Positions 37,866-47,015 of a DNA stretch of 64,000 nucleotides are shown here, one piece after another. The notes beneath the pieces are model-generated. The model worked only from the letters and a program-made list of their open reading frames with translations. It searched no databases and was not told the DNA's origin. The position numbers and the translations under genes are program-made. Positions within the stretch are counted from its first letter, which is position 1. Every line of letters starts with the position of its first letter. The stretch is from Solirubrobacter sp963724195 (GTDB taxonomy: Bacteria > Actinomycetota > Thermoleophilia > Solirubrobacterales > Solirubrobacteraceae), in NCBI GenBank assembly GCA_963724195.1, contig CAVRTQ010000008.1, positions 1 through 64,000 of the forward strand. Reading direction: 5' to 3'.

Positions 37866-37909
37866 GACAACCTGGTTGTCCGAGTGCTATAGTGGACAAC
37901 CAGGTTGTC
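37866..37909. promoter_or_regulatory. Two MarR operators and promoter
   Basis: GACAACC-T-GGTTGTC (37866-37880) and GACAACC-A-GGTTGTC (37895-37909), perfect 7-bp palindromes 29 bp apart. TATAGT (37888-37893), a good -10 for the hydrolase gene, lies between them, so bound regulator would block it. Confidence 0.75.
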
Positions 37910-37923
37910 TATAGGAGCTCGCC

Positions 37924-38805
37924 ATGATCGATCACCACCACGTCCACCTCAACGGCACCGAGCTGCACTACGTCTCGGCCGGAACCGCAGGCTCGCCCGT
38001 CCTGCTGGTCCACGGGTTCCCCGAGAGCTGGTGGGTCTTCCACAAGCTCATCCCGCTGCTGAGCGCGCACCACCGCGTCTTCGCCGTGGACCTGCGCGGA
38101 TTCGGCGATTCCGCTCCGGCGGAGGCCGCCTTCGACAGCACGGTCGCGGCGCAGGACCTGGGCGCGCTCATCGCCCACCTCGACGTCGGCCCGGTCCACC
38201 TGACGGGCCAGGACATCAGCGGCGCGACGACGTTCCGCGTCGCCGCGGCACACCCCGAGCTCGTGCGCAGCTACACCGCGATCGAGACCGGCCTGCCCGG
38301 GTTCGGCTGGGAGGCGCTCGCCGACGTCGCCCACGGCGGCGCCTGGCACATCGGCGTGCTGGCCGCGCCCGGCATCCCGGACATGCTGCTCGCCGGCCGC
38401 GAGCGCGCGTTCATCGCCGACTACGCGATCCCGTCGCTCAACGCCACGCCCGCAGCGTTCACCGCCGCCGACATCGACGAGCTCGTCCGCACCTACGCCC
38501 GGCCCGGCGGCTTCAGCGGTGCGGCCGGCCTGTTCCGCTCGGCGCTGAGCGAAGGCGACGATCTGCGGGCGCTGCCGAAGCTCACGCAGCCGGTGCTCGC
38601 GGTCGGTGGCGGGTCACGCGACTTCACGCCGGCGACGATGCGGCAGGTCGCGACCGACGTCACGCCCGTGGTGCTGGACGGCATCGGCCACTACGTCGCG
38701 ATGGAGGCGCCCGACCGGCTGGCCGAGGCGATGCTCGCGTTCTACGTGAACAACGGGACGGTGTCGATCGCGGCCATGGCGTCGTCGGACGGGCGCGTGG
38801 CGTAG
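37924..38805 (+). CDS. Alpha/beta hydrolase (epoxide hydrolase/dehalogenase-like)
   Basis: 293 aa. HGFP oxyanion motif (LLVHGFPESWWVFHK), VDLRGFGDS, nucleophile Asp in LTGQDISGATTF, and His in GIGHYVAMEAP. An Asp nucleophile with HGFP is typical of epoxide hydrolases and dehalogenases; the usual GHDxG is GQDxS here. Probably detoxifies a compound sensed by the divergent MarR protein. The last 64 bp overlap the converging reductase. Confidence 0.85.
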   Translation: MIDHHHVHLNGTELHYVSAGTAGSPVLLVHGFPESWWVFHKLIPLLSAHHRVFAVDLRGFGDSAPAEAAFDSTVAAQDLGALIAHLDVGPVHLTGQDISGATTFRVAAAHPELVRSYTAIETGLPGFGWEALADVAHGGAWHIGVLAAPGIPDMLLAGRERAFIADYAIPSLNATPAAFTAADIDELVRTYARPGGFSGAAGLFRSALSEGDDLRALPKLTQPVLAVGGGSRDFTPATMRQVATDVTPVVLDGIGHYVAMEAPDRLAEAMLAFYVNNGTVSIAAMASSDGRVA

Positions 38806-39581
38806 CGCTCAGCGGCGGCGAGCAGCTTCGGCAGCACGGCGACGTCGCCGGTGGTGAGCAGGAACACCTGCTCGTTGCCGAGCACCCAGTGCACCGCCTG
38901 GTCGATGTCGGCCTGGTCGGTGAGCGGCTCGTACCACGTCGCCGCGGTGTGCTCGCGGCCCTCCCACGGCGCGCGGGCGAGGCTCTTGATCGTCTGCAGC
39001 GCGACGTGCTTCTCGGCACACAGCACGGCGAGCTGGTCGAACGTCTCCGCGTAGCGCGGGTCCTGCATCTGCACGAAGTTGTACGGGCACAGCACCGAGT
39101 CGAAGTCGAAGCGCTCCAGGCTGCGCTGGTGCATCTTCGGGATGCTGAGGCCGTGGCCGGTGACGCCGATGTAGTTGACCAGGCCCTCCTCGCGCGCCTC
39201 CACGCACGCTTCCAGTGCGCCGCCCGGGCTCAGCGCCGTGTCCCACTCGATCACGTCGCACAGGTTGTGCAGCTGGATCGAGTCCACGTGGTCGACCCCG
39301 AGCCGCTCGAGCGAGCGCCGGATCTCCTCCCGCGCCGCGGCGTAGGTGCGCTGGCCCGTCTTGGTCGCGACGAAGAACGGGTGCTCCTTGAGCCACGTCG
39401 CGATCCGCAGCTCCGCGTCGCCGTAGCTCGCGGCGACGTCGATGTGGTTGATGCCGTGCTCGAGGAGCAGCTCCAGCGTGCGGTCGGCGTCGGCCTTGGA
39501 GACGTCGCCGAGCGCCGCGGCACCGAAGATCACGCGGCTGGACTGGTGTCCGGTCGCGCCGAACGGGGCGCGGTCGATCAT
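38742..39581 (-). CDS. Aldo/keto reductase
   Basis: 279 aa TIM-barrel NADPH enzyme. FGAAALGDVSKADADRTLEL, catalytic Asp/Tyr in HIDVAASYGDAELRIATW, Lys in FVATKTGQR, His in VDSIQLHNLCD. The order is that of aldo/keto reductases of the plant-type AKR11/12 kind. Substrate unknown. Confidence 0.9.
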   Translation of the reverse strand: MIDRAPFGATGHQSSRVIFGAAALGDVSKADADRTLELLLEHGINHIDVAASYGDAELRIATWLKEHPFFVATKTGQRTYAAAREEIRRSLERLGVDHVDSIQLHNLCDVIEWDTALSPGGALEACVEAREEGLVNYIGVTGHGLSIPKMHQRSLERFDFDSVLCPYNFVQMQDPRYAETFDQLAVLCAEKHVALQTIKSLARAPWEGREHTAATWYEPLTDQADIDQAVHWVLGNEQVFLLTTGDVAVLPKLLAAAERYATRPSDDAMAAIDTVPLFT

Positions 39582-39591
39582 GCGCGGGAGC

Positions 39592-40086
39592 TTACTTCGC
39601 TCGCGACGAGCTGGTCCGCCTCCCGCGAGCTTGAGCTGGGTGTACGAGTGGTCGCAGCGCCAGCGTCGAAGAGCTGCGAGCACTTCGGGTCGCGGGGGTG
39701 GATCGTGGCTCGGTGGAGTTTGGTGCCCGGTGGGGACTGGCGTTTGCTCGGGACAAGGGCATCGATACGGGAGGCGCGACGTTTCGTGACCTCGGAGGAG
39801 TTCCGCTCCCGCCCAGTGGCTGATGAGGTCGCCGCCGCCGAGGAGGGCGACGGCCATCAGCTCGGCGTCGCGGGAGAGCGGGCCGAGGGAAGTAGACGCC
39901 GCGATAGACCCGCCGGAGCACCGGACTGCCACGCGCTTGATCACCGCGCGGTTCATCGAGCCCGACACGGTTGAGCTGCGCGGCCGTGATCAGGCCGTGT
40001 TGCCGGTCCGCGAGACGCCGCGATCGCCTGGTCCACTGTGGGTGCGGTCGCAAAGCTGTTCCTGGGACAAGGCTTTCCGACCTCAC
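39592..40086 (-). pseudogene. Remnant of AbiEi-type antitoxin-domain protein
   Basis: Pieces of one protein lie in alternating frames: RRLADRQHGLITAAQLNRVG, then RAVIKRVAV, RRVYRGVYF, and LMAVALLGGGDLISHWAGAE. This is the N-terminal winged helix plus linker of the AbiEi-antitoxin/DUF559 family common in this group. The C-terminal nuclease-like half is not recognisable. At least three frame changes, so either decayed or badly called. No other gene is seen in 39582-40119. Confidence 0.6.
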
Positions 40087-40119
40087 CCCTGGAGCATCGC
40101 GCGGATCGCTGTCACGGAT

Positions 40120-41178
40120 CTACGCGCGACTGCGAAAACTTCGTTCCAATCCCGTGCCGGGGAAGCGCGCTTCGTAGACCGGCTTGTAGCGGTCGTAGAG
40201 CGAGAGCAGCAGCGAGATCAGGAAGGCGAAGAACAGCGCGGTGCCGAGGGGGAAGTTCTCGGCGTCGGTGAAGAAGCGGCTGAGCAGGTAGATCAGGCCG
40301 AGGTTGGTCACGAGCAGCGCGACGAACTCCAGGTGCGACCAGCGCAGCGAGATGGCCGTGTTGGCGACGACGATCGCCGCGACGCCGATGCCGACCTCCA
40401 CCGCCGAGGTCTCGACGTCCGGGAGGATCTCGGCGAAGAGGATCGAGATCAGCCCCAGGAGCGCCACCTTCTCGGCGATCTCGGTCCTGCGGAGGCCGCC
40501 GCGAGGCACGTCCGGGAGCGGGTCGGCGGCCAACTTCCAGCCGTGCTCGACGGCGGGCATGCGTGGGCGGGCGACGAACCAGAACAGTGCGACGAGCACG
40601 AGGATGCCGAGACCGCAGAGCACCCCGAACCAGGGGTAGTCGGCGACGGTGTCGGTGAAGTCACGCTGGGCGATGTGGATCCAGTACTCCTGCGGCAGCT
40701 TCACGCACACCCACAGGGCGGCGGCGGTCCACAGCCAGAAGCGGGGCGGCCAGTGCGATGGCTCCCAGCGCAGCGCGATCAGCGCGTAGACGATGAAGAA
40801 GTACTCGAACGTGTTCGGGAACACGAGCAACATCGCCCGCTCGTCGAGCAGCTCGAACGCCAGCACCCCGACGAGCCGGTAGTAGAAGAGGAACTGGCCG
40901 ATGCGGAAGGCGGCGTGGCTCGTCCAGTTGCGCAGCATCGCGGTGTAGGCGATCGCGAGGTAGTAGATGTCGAGCGCCTTGTCGACGCTCTGGTACGGCC
41001 CGTCGGGCCCGAGGTCGACGTCGGTGAACGCAGCGAGCAGCGAGTTGTCGATCGCGTCGAGGACGAGCGCGACGATGATGACCAGCTCGAAGCGCGGAAT
41101 CAGCAGCGGGACAGCCAGGCGCGCGAGGACGATCCCGACGATCAGCGCCCACTCGGCCGTGGTGGGGTCGGGGATCAC
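40120..41178 (-). CDS. Polytopic membrane protein of unknown function
   Basis: 352 aa with about nine hydrophobic helices (WALIVGIVLARLAVPLLIP, FFIVYALIALRWEPSHW, GVLCGLGILVLVALFWFVA, LFFAFLISLLLSLYDRY). Not recognised. Charged, conserved-looking loop ALDIYYLAIAYTAMLRNWTS. No transporter signature visible. Confidence 0.65.
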   Translation of the reverse strand: MIPDPTTAEWALIVGIVLARLAVPLLIPRFELVIIVALVLDAIDNSLLAAFTDVDLGPDGPYQSVDKALDIYYLAIAYTAMLRNWTSHAAFRIGQFLFYYRLVGVLAFELLDERAMLLVFPNTFEYFFIVYALIALRWEPSHWPPRFWLWTAAALWVCVKLPQEYWIHIAQRDFTDTVADYPWFGVLCGLGILVLVALFWFVARPRMPAVEHGWKLAADPLPDVPRGGLRRTEIAEKVALLGLISILFAEILPDVETSAVEVGIGVAAIVVANTAISLRWSHLEFVALLVTNLGLIYLLSRFFTDAENFPLGTALFFAFLISLLLSLYDRYKPVYEARFPGTGLERSFRSRA

Positions 41179-41237
41179 CGACGTAAATGTTTCATAGGAG
41201 CCGTAACCCGCGGGGGCTCGCGAGGGTTATCTCTCCT

Positions 41238-41927
41238 GTGACCCGCGTCCCTGACCGCCGGCGCGCCGTCGCGCGCCTTGCCCTGCTCGGGTCGGCGATC
41301 ATCGCGGCATTCGTCACCGTCACGCTCCTCGGCGTGTCGCCGACCGACGCGCGGCACTGGGTCGCCGAGGCCGGCGCGCTGGGGCCGCTGCTGTTCGTGC
41401 TCGTCGCCGCCGTGCTCGGGCTCGCGCTGTTCCCCGGGCAGCTGATCGCGACCGCCGCGGGGGCGCTGTTCGGTGCGCTCACCGGCATCCCGGTCGTGCT
41501 CGGCGCCGCGCTGCTCGCGGCCGGGCTGGCCCTGCTCGTGGCGCGCCGGATCGGCGCGGACGCGTTGCTGTCCCTGCTCAGCCCGGGCGCGCGCCGCTGG
41601 CAGGGCTGGCTCGCCGACCACGGCTTCAGCGCCGTGCTCGCCTCCCGCCTGGCCCCGGGCGTCCCGGCGGGCATCGTCAACTACCTCGCGGGCATCACGG
41701 GCATCCGCACCCGGGCGGTGCTCGCGGCCGTCGCGCTGGGCGCGTTGCCGAAGACGATCGCGTACGTCGCGCTCGGCGGCGCACTCGCGGACCCGTTCTC
41801 GGTCCGCGGCCTGATCGCCGTCGGGCTCTACGCCGCGGCCGCGGCGGGCGGCCTGTTCGTCGTCCGGCGCCTCATCCGGACGCGTCCAGGGTCGCGACGA
41901 TCGTCCCCTCTTCCGTCAGCAGCGTGA
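41238..41927 (+). CDS. TVP38/TMEM64 (DedA-like) membrane protein
   Basis: 229 aa with GTG start. Core signature FPGQLIATAAGALFGALTGI and SRLAPGVPAGIVNYLAGITG (re-entrant loops with the conserved Gly and Arg-Pro). This family moves lipids or acts in membrane homeostasis. TTATCT lies 5 nt before the GTG, so the mRNA is probably leaderless. The C-terminal tail overlaps the converging META-domain gene by 56 bp. Confidence 0.85.
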   Translation: MTRVPDRRRAVARLALLGSAIIAAFVTVTLLGVSPTDARHWVAEAGALGPLLFVLVAAVLGLALFPGQLIATAAGALFGALTGIPVVLGAALLAAGLALLVARRIGADALLSLLSPGARRWQGWLADHGFSAVLASRLAPGVPAGIVNYLAGITGIRTRAVLAAVALGALPKTIAYVALGGALADPFSVRGLIAVGLYAAAAAGGLFVVRRLIRTRPGSRRSSPLPSAA

Positions 41928-42627
41928 GCGACCGGCCCTCCAGCGTGTAACGCGCGGTCCGCGGCAGGGCGGCGAGGAACGCCTGCTCCTGCTCCATCAC
42001 GCCCGCGGGGATCTCGCACGCCAGCTCCGTCGCGCTCACGTCACCGATCGTGAGCGTCCCCGAGCCGAGCGTGAACGTCCCCGAATAGTCGTTGCACCCG
42101 GCCGAGCCCGACAGCTTGCCGCCCTCCGCGAAGGTCGCGGTGATGCGGCTGCCCTCGACCAGGGACGACACGCCGTCGCCCTGCAGGAACGACGTCACCT
42201 CCCACGTCCCGAGCGGGCTCGCCTCGCGGAAGCGCAGGAGCTCAGCGTCCTTGTCGTCGAGCAGCGTGAGCTCGCCGCCCACGATCCGCGCCGCCGCGAC
42301 ACGCTCGAGTGCGTCCATGAACGCCGTCTCGACCGCGGCGCCGGGGTCTCCACACGCCATGTTGGTCACGGCCACGTCGCCCAGCTCCAGCGCCTCGCCG
42401 TCGAGCGTGTAGCTCGACGTGTAGCGATTGCAGCCGTTGGCGCCTGTGAGCTTGCCGTCCGCGAAGCCCGCGCTCGGCGCGACCTGCTCCCAGCCGGGCA
42501 CGTCGATCCCGTCGGTGAGCACCCAGGACGTCCCGGCGAGTTGCGGGGCCGGAGCGGCCGGTTCATCATCACCGCCGCACGCGAACAGCACGAGCGAGAG
42601 CAACAGCCATGGGGCGTACCGGGACAT
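41872..42627 (-). CDS. Lipoprotein with two META (HslJ) domains
   Basis: 251 aa. Signal peptide and lipobox LVLFAC|GG, then two META/HslJ-like domains: GTSWVLTDGIDVPGW with GANGCNRYTSSYTL, and GTWEVTSFLQGDGV with GSAGCNDYSGTFTL. Each has the GCN-Y motif and a later conserved Cys (MACG, ELACE). HslJ-like domains are linked to heat or antibiotic stress at the cell surface. Confidence 0.9.
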   Translation of the reverse strand: MSRYAPWLLLSLVLFACGGDDEPAAPAPQLAGTSWVLTDGIDVPGWEQVAPSAGFADGKLTGANGCNRYTSSYTLDGEALELGDVAVTNMACGDPGAAVETAFMDALERVAAARIVGGELTLLDDKDAELLRFREASPLGTWEVTSFLQGDGVSSLVEGSRITATFAEGGKLSGSAGCNDYSGTFTLGSGTLTIGDVSATELACEIPAGVMEQEQAFLAALPRTARYTLEGRSLTLLTEEGTIVATLDASG

Positions 42628-42694
42628 CGACACAGCATGACTGGGTGCCGTCCCCCATGGCAGCCGGGCCGGTCGGCGGCCAGCATCGTGCAGC

Positions 42695-44536
42695 GTGGAC
42701 AACGAGCTCGCCGTCCTCGGCGCCGCTCTGCTCCTGGCCGGGCTGTTCGCCCGGTTCGGGCGGCGGATCGGCCTGCCGACCATCCCGTTCTTCATCGTCG
42801 CCGGGATCATCTTCGGGCCGGAGACGCCCGGGATCGTCATCCTGGAGGACCCCCACGAACTCGAGTTGCTGGCGACCGTCGGCCTCGTGCTGCTGCTGTT
42901 CCACCTCGGCGTCGAGTTCTCGGTCAATGAGCTGATCAGCGGCGGGAAGCGCCTGTTGTGGGCGGGCGGCTCCTACATCGCGCTGCTGTTCGGCGCCGGC
43001 ATGGTGTTCGGCTGGACGCTCGGGTGGGGCACGCGCGAGATCTTCGTGATCGCGGGCATGATCGGCACGTCGTCGACGGCGATCGTCACCAAGCTGATCC
43101 TCGACCTCAAGCGGGTCAAGAACCCGGAGACGGGGATGATCCTCGGGATCATCGTCGTCGAGGACGTGTTCCTCGCGTTCTACCTGGCGCTGCTGCAGCC
43201 GATCCTCAGCGGGACGGAGGGTGCGGGGGAGATCGCGCTGTCGATCGCGATCGCGTTCTCGTTCCTGATCGGGCTGTTCTCGCTGGCCCGCTGGGGCTCG
43301 CGCCTGGTGCGGCCGTTCATCGCCACGGGCGACTCGGAGCTCACCGTGATCATGGTGGTCGGCTTCGGCATCTTCACCGCCGGCTTTGCGCACTACGCGG
43401 GCGCGTCGGACGCGGTCGGCGCGCTGCTGGCGGGCATGGTGGTCGCCGGCACGGGCCTCGGGCACCGGATCGAGAAGCTGCTGGTGCCGTTGCGCGACGT
43501 GTTCGCGGCGATCTTCTTCTTCTGGTTCGGCCTGACGATCGCGCCGAGCGACATGGGGGCGATCGCCCCCGCGGTGATCGCGGCGGTGATCGTGACGTTC
43601 CTCTTCAACGTCATCGCCGGCGTCGTCGCGGCGCGCATCTACGGCTACGGCCGGATCGAGGCGTCCAACACCGCGTTGAAACTGGTCAGCCGCGGCGAGT
43701 TCGAGCTCATCCTCGCCTCGCTCGCCATCGCGGCCGGACTCGACGCCCGCGTCGCCGCGTTCGCCGCGTTCTACGTGCTGATCCTGTCGATCCTGTCGCC
43801 GGTGTTCTCCGCCCGCTCGGAGGTGCTGGCGCGGATGCTGCCGAAGCGGCTCCTGCCGGACTACACGGTGGGAACGGCGGCGACCGAGCTCGAGCGCTCG
43901 GAGCCGCTGATCGAGGTGGGCGTGATCCGCAGGCTCGGGGCCGAGACCGTCGAGTACCCGGTGAAGCCCGGCTACGCCGTCGTCGGCGCGCACGTCCGCG
44001 ACCTCGCTCTGCCGCGGGAAGCGCTCGTCAGCGCGATCGTGCGCGGCGACGAGGTGGTGGCCCCGCGCGGGTCGACGCTCATCCGCACCGGCGATCGCCT
44101 GCACATCCTCGTCCGGCGGGAGGCCGCGCGGCAGGTCGAGGACCTGCAGGAGCGCTGGCGCACCGGGCCGGTCGGCCCGCCCCCGCGTCCGCGGCGCAAG
44201 ATGCGGGGCACGCCGCCGATCTTCACCGTCCGCCCGTTCGACGAGCAGGCGGTCGAGGGGGAGCTCGACGACCCGCAGCAGGTGCTCGACCAGCAGGTCG
44301 TCGCCCGGCTGCGCGTGCGCCGCGACCAGCCCGGCGCGCTCGTCGCGCTCGAGGACGGTCGCTACGCCGTGACCGGCCCGTTGCTGATCGCCGGCTCCCG
44401 CGACGACGTCACGACCTACGCGCGGCGACGCGTGAACACCAGCGACCCCGAGCAGCGCGCGTGGCTGCAGTCGATCGTGGGCGCGCTGGCGATCGACATC
44501 TTCGACGCCGCCCCGGCCTTCACGCCGGAGCGCTGA
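42695..44536 (+). CDS. CPA2 cation/proton antiporter with TrkA-C domain
   Basis: 613 aa, GTG start. About 12 membrane helices with the KefB/CPA2 signature (LPTIPFFIVAGIIFGPETPG, LLLLFHLGVEFSVNELISGG, GASDAVGALLAGMVVAGTGL). A TrkA-C-type regulatory domain follows (VEYPVKPGYAVVGAHVRDLA, LIRTGDRLHILVRREAARQV) and a 130-aa extra C-terminal region. Exchanges K+ or Na+ for protons. Intact. Confidence 0.9.
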   Translation: MDNELAVLGAALLLAGLFARFGRRIGLPTIPFFIVAGIIFGPETPGIVILEDPHELELLATVGLVLLLFHLGVEFSVNELISGGKRLLWAGGSYIALLFGAGMVFGWTLGWGTREIFVIAGMIGTSSTAIVTKLILDLKRVKNPETGMILGIIVVEDVFLAFYLALLQPILSGTEGAGEIALSIAIAFSFLIGLFSLARWGSRLVRPFIATGDSELTVIMVVGFGIFTAGFAHYAGASDAVGALLAGMVVAGTGLGHRIEKLLVPLRDVFAAIFFFWFGLTIAPSDMGAIAPAVIAAVIVTFLFNVIAGVVAARIYGYGRIEASNTALKLVSRGEFELILASLAIAAGLDARVAAFAAFYVLILSILSPVFSARSEVLARMLPKRLLPDYTVGTAATELERSEPLIEVGVIRRLGAETVEYPVKPGYAVVGAHVRDLALPREALVSAIVRGDEVVAPRGSTLIRTGDRLHILVRREAARQVEDLQERWRTGPVGPPPRPRRKMRGTPPIFTVRPFDEQAVEGELDDPQQVLDQQVVARLRVRRDQPGALVALEDGRYAVTGPLLIAGSRDDVTTYARRRVNTSDPEQRAWLQSIVGALAIDIFDAAPAFTPER

Positions 44537-45301
44537 TCAGTGCTCGATGGCGTCGTGGAGACGCTGGGTGAGCTGACCCGGGGTCTCACCGGGGCGCGGC
44601 TGCAGCGGGCGGGCGAAGGTGACCTTCGTCTTGCCGCGCCGGTTGAGGCCCTTGCCCTTGGGCATGACGAGCGCGGTGCCCTCGATGTGGATCGGGATGA
44701 TCGGGACGCCGGCGGTCAGCGCGAGCTCGGCGACGCCGGCGCGGTAGCCCTCGGGGCCCGCGCCGCGCGTGCCCTGCGGGAACAGCATCACGTTGCGGCC
44801 CGCGCGTAGGTGCGCCGCGGCGGCGGCGAGGCCGCGCCGCTGTCCGCCGCCACGGTCGAACGGGAACGTGTTGATCCAGAAGCCGGCCGCGATCGCGAAG
44901 CCGCGCTTGCGGTAGAAGCGATCCGACGCGGCGCCGACGACCGTGCGCGAGCGCCAGGCGTGCGGGAGCGCGAGCAGGACGAGCGGCGTGTCGATGTCGC
45001 TCTCGTGGTTGGGCGCGAGGATCGCGGGCTGCGGCGCGTGGACGAGGTCCTCGGCGCCGATGATCGTCGGCATCGAGACCGCGCGCGTGGCCGGGAACAG
45101 CAGCGTCTGCTGGGCGATCTCGCGCAGCAGGGCCGGGCGCGGCTCACGCAGCCAGGCCTGGTCCTCGACGCCGCGCTCGGCCCAGGGGTCCTTGCCCGCG
45201 GTCAGCGTGGGCCATTTGCGCGGCGCGGACGGCGCGCGGCTGCCGGCCTTGTTGGCGCCGGCGAGCTTCTCCAGGCGTCGACCGCCCTGGGCGAACCTCA
45301 T
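44537..45301 (-). CDS. plsC: 1-acyl-glycerol-3-phosphate acyltransferase (PlsC)
   Basis: 254 aa. Acyltransferase block I NHESDID (HX4D), block II around FYRKRGFAIAAGFWINTFPF, block III FPQGTRG, block IV IPIHIEGTAL. Adds an acyl chain to lysophosphatidate or a related acceptor. Its ATG overlaps the LarA-like gene stop by 4 bp, so it belongs to the operon that starts at 50379. Confidence 0.9.
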   Translation of the reverse strand: MRFAQGGRRLEKLAGANKAGSRAPSAPRKWPTLTAGKDPWAERGVEDQAWLREPRPALLREIAQQTLLFPATRAVSMPTIIGAEDLVHAPQPAILAPNHESDIDTPLVLLALPHAWRSRTVVGAASDRFYRKRGFAIAAGFWINTFPFDRGGGQRRGLAAAAAHLRAGRNVMLFPQGTRGAGPEGYRAGVAELALTAGVPIIPIHIEGTALVMPKGKGLNRRGKTKVTFARPLQPRPGETPGQLTQRLHDAIEH

Positions 45302-46932
45302 GCTTCGACTTGGGCGTAGAAGACGGGCGGGCAGTGGAAGTGGGTGAGCGACGGATCGCGGCCCACGACCTGCTCGGCCATCTCCAGCGCGTCGCGCATG
45401 GTGTCGGCGCGGCGGAAGCCCATCCGGCGGCAGGCCTCGGCGTTGCCGCCGACGAAGATCACGTCACCGAGGTGCTGCAGGCCGTGCGCGCCCCAGTACC
45501 ACATGTAGAACGGGTGCACGCCGTGGTAGGCGTAGCTCGTCCGGTACAGGTGGCGGTACCAGTCGTCCTCGGCGTAGCTCTTCTCGAAGCGCTTCTCGAT
45601 CTCCGCCGGGTCGGTGGTCTCGGACAGCACTTCCTCGTAGAAGTCCACGTACGAGGGGTGATGCACCGGGTGGAACTCGCGGCCGACCGGGTGCGTGAAG
45701 ATCATCACGCCACCCTCGCGCACGAGCGGCACGCCCTGGTAGAGGTTGAAGAAGTACCCGAGCCCCATGCACATGACGAGGATCGGGTTGAGGACCGAGT
45801 CCACGTTGTACGGGCCGAGGTAGGGCAGCCCGGCGGTGACGATGTCCGCCTGGCCGCGGACGGCGACGGCCTGCTGGGCGGCGACGTGCTCGAGCGTGAC
45901 CTCGTGCACGGGCCCGACCGCGCCGGCCTGCACGCCGGTGATCGCGTACGGCGCCGTGGACTTGTGGAAGGCGGCGCGGCGCAGCTTCGGGTTCATCCGG
46001 TCCGTCGTGCGCTTCAAAGCCGCGAAGGTCGTCTGCTCGCGCGCCGTCCAGCGCGCCTCGGGCTTGGCCAGGAACGCGAGCGGCCCGTCGTACATGTCGT
46101 TGTTGAGCGTCGTCTCGATGTGGAAGATCGGGACGGCCGCCTCGACCATGTCGCCCTGCCGGTTCGTGCTGTTGTGCAGCTCGGACTTGTTCGGGTCCAT
46201 GAAGGACTTCGAATGGCGCATCGTGCGGACGTTGTGGTGGGCCTTGACGCTGTTGTACGTCCCGAGCCCGACCGCGACCGACTTGTGGCCGCCGTCCATG
46301 GTCACGATGTTGAGGTTCACGTAGATCAGCAGGTCCGACTCGGCCGCCCGCTTGGACAGCTCGACCGCTTCGCCGTGCCGGGTCTTGCCCAGGTCGACGA
46401 TCTCGGTCGGGTCCTCGGCGTCGTGGTTGTAGAGCCGGTCGGGATAGAACTCGTCGAAGATGCGTGAGCCGACGGCGCGCTTGAGTTCCGCCGGCGTCAT
46501 CCGCCGGTGCAGCGCGAGCGCGGCGATCAGGTGGATGTCCTCGACGCCGGCCCGGTAGGCGCGCTCCAGCACGTGCTCGATCACGCGCCCGCGGATGTCG
46601 GGCAGCTTCATCGGCGGCAGCGGCAGGCTGACGTCGTCGAACGCGATCGTGAGCTTCATGCCCGGGCTCAGCAGCGAGTCCAGCGGGTCCATGCCCAGCG
46701 GGGAATCGAGCGCGGCGCAGATCGCGGCGTCGACGTCGATCAGGCCCTTCATGGGCGGCGGCGGATAGACGATCCGGCTGCCGACGGGCAGGCGCTCGAG
46801 CCGGAACTGCTCGCCGGAGTGGAAGAGCGTCGGCGGCGAGTGCTCGTGCACCTCGACGACGCAGGCTTCACGCTCGGCGGCCGGGTTGCGGCGCTTGGTG
46901 CGCTCGATCATGCGGGTGGGCGCGATGCTCAC
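45298..46932 (-). CDS. LarA-family nickel-pincer racemase/epimerase-like protein
   Basis: 544 aa, GTG start, longer than lactate racemase (about 425 aa). The N-terminal LarA-like domain has AFDDVSLPLPP and EDIHLIAALALHRRMTPAEL. GGHKSVAVGLGTYNSVKAHH resembles the region carrying the Lys that holds the nickel-pincer nucleotide. C-terminal half HFHCPPVFYAQVEA differs from lactate racemase. Substrate unknown. It sits between an alcohol dehydrogenase and PlsC in a lipid-type operon, with larBCE 4 kb away. Confidence 0.75.
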   Translation of the reverse strand: MSIAPTRMIERTKRRNPAAEREACVVEVHEHSPPTLFHSGEQFRLERLPVGSRIVYPPPPMKGLIDVDAAICAALDSPLGMDPLDSLLSPGMKLTIAFDDVSLPLPPMKLPDIRGRVIEHVLERAYRAGVEDIHLIAALALHRRMTPAELKRAVGSRIFDEFYPDRLYNHDAEDPTEIVDLGKTRHGEAVELSKRAAESDLLIYVNLNIVTMDGGHKSVAVGLGTYNSVKAHHNVRTMRHSKSFMDPNKSELHNSTNRQGDMVEAAVPIFHIETTLNNDMYDGPLAFLAKPEARWTAREQTTFAALKRTTDRMNPKLRRAAFHKSTAPYAITGVQAGAVGPVHEVTLEHVAAQQAVAVRGQADIVTAGLPYLGPYNVDSVLNPILVMCMGLGYFFNLYQGVPLVREGGVMIFTHPVGREFHPVHHPSYVDFYEEVLSETTDPAEIEKRFEKSYAEDDWYRHLYRTSYAYHGVHPFYMWYWGAHGLQHLGDVIFVGGNAEACRRMGFRRADTMRDALEMAEQVVGRDPSLTHFHCPPVFYAQVEA

Positions 46933-47015
46933 GTGGCCTCCACGGAAGTAAACTCGGCCGCGAGAGCGAGCCGCTAGGCGAGTTCTCGACACGGCTTGCG
47001 AGCGCGCAGCGCGAG

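Noticed and set aside
39582..40119. Possible intact restriction or abortive-infection gene
   Set aside because: Only the N-terminal AbiEi-like part is recognisable and it changes frame at least three times.
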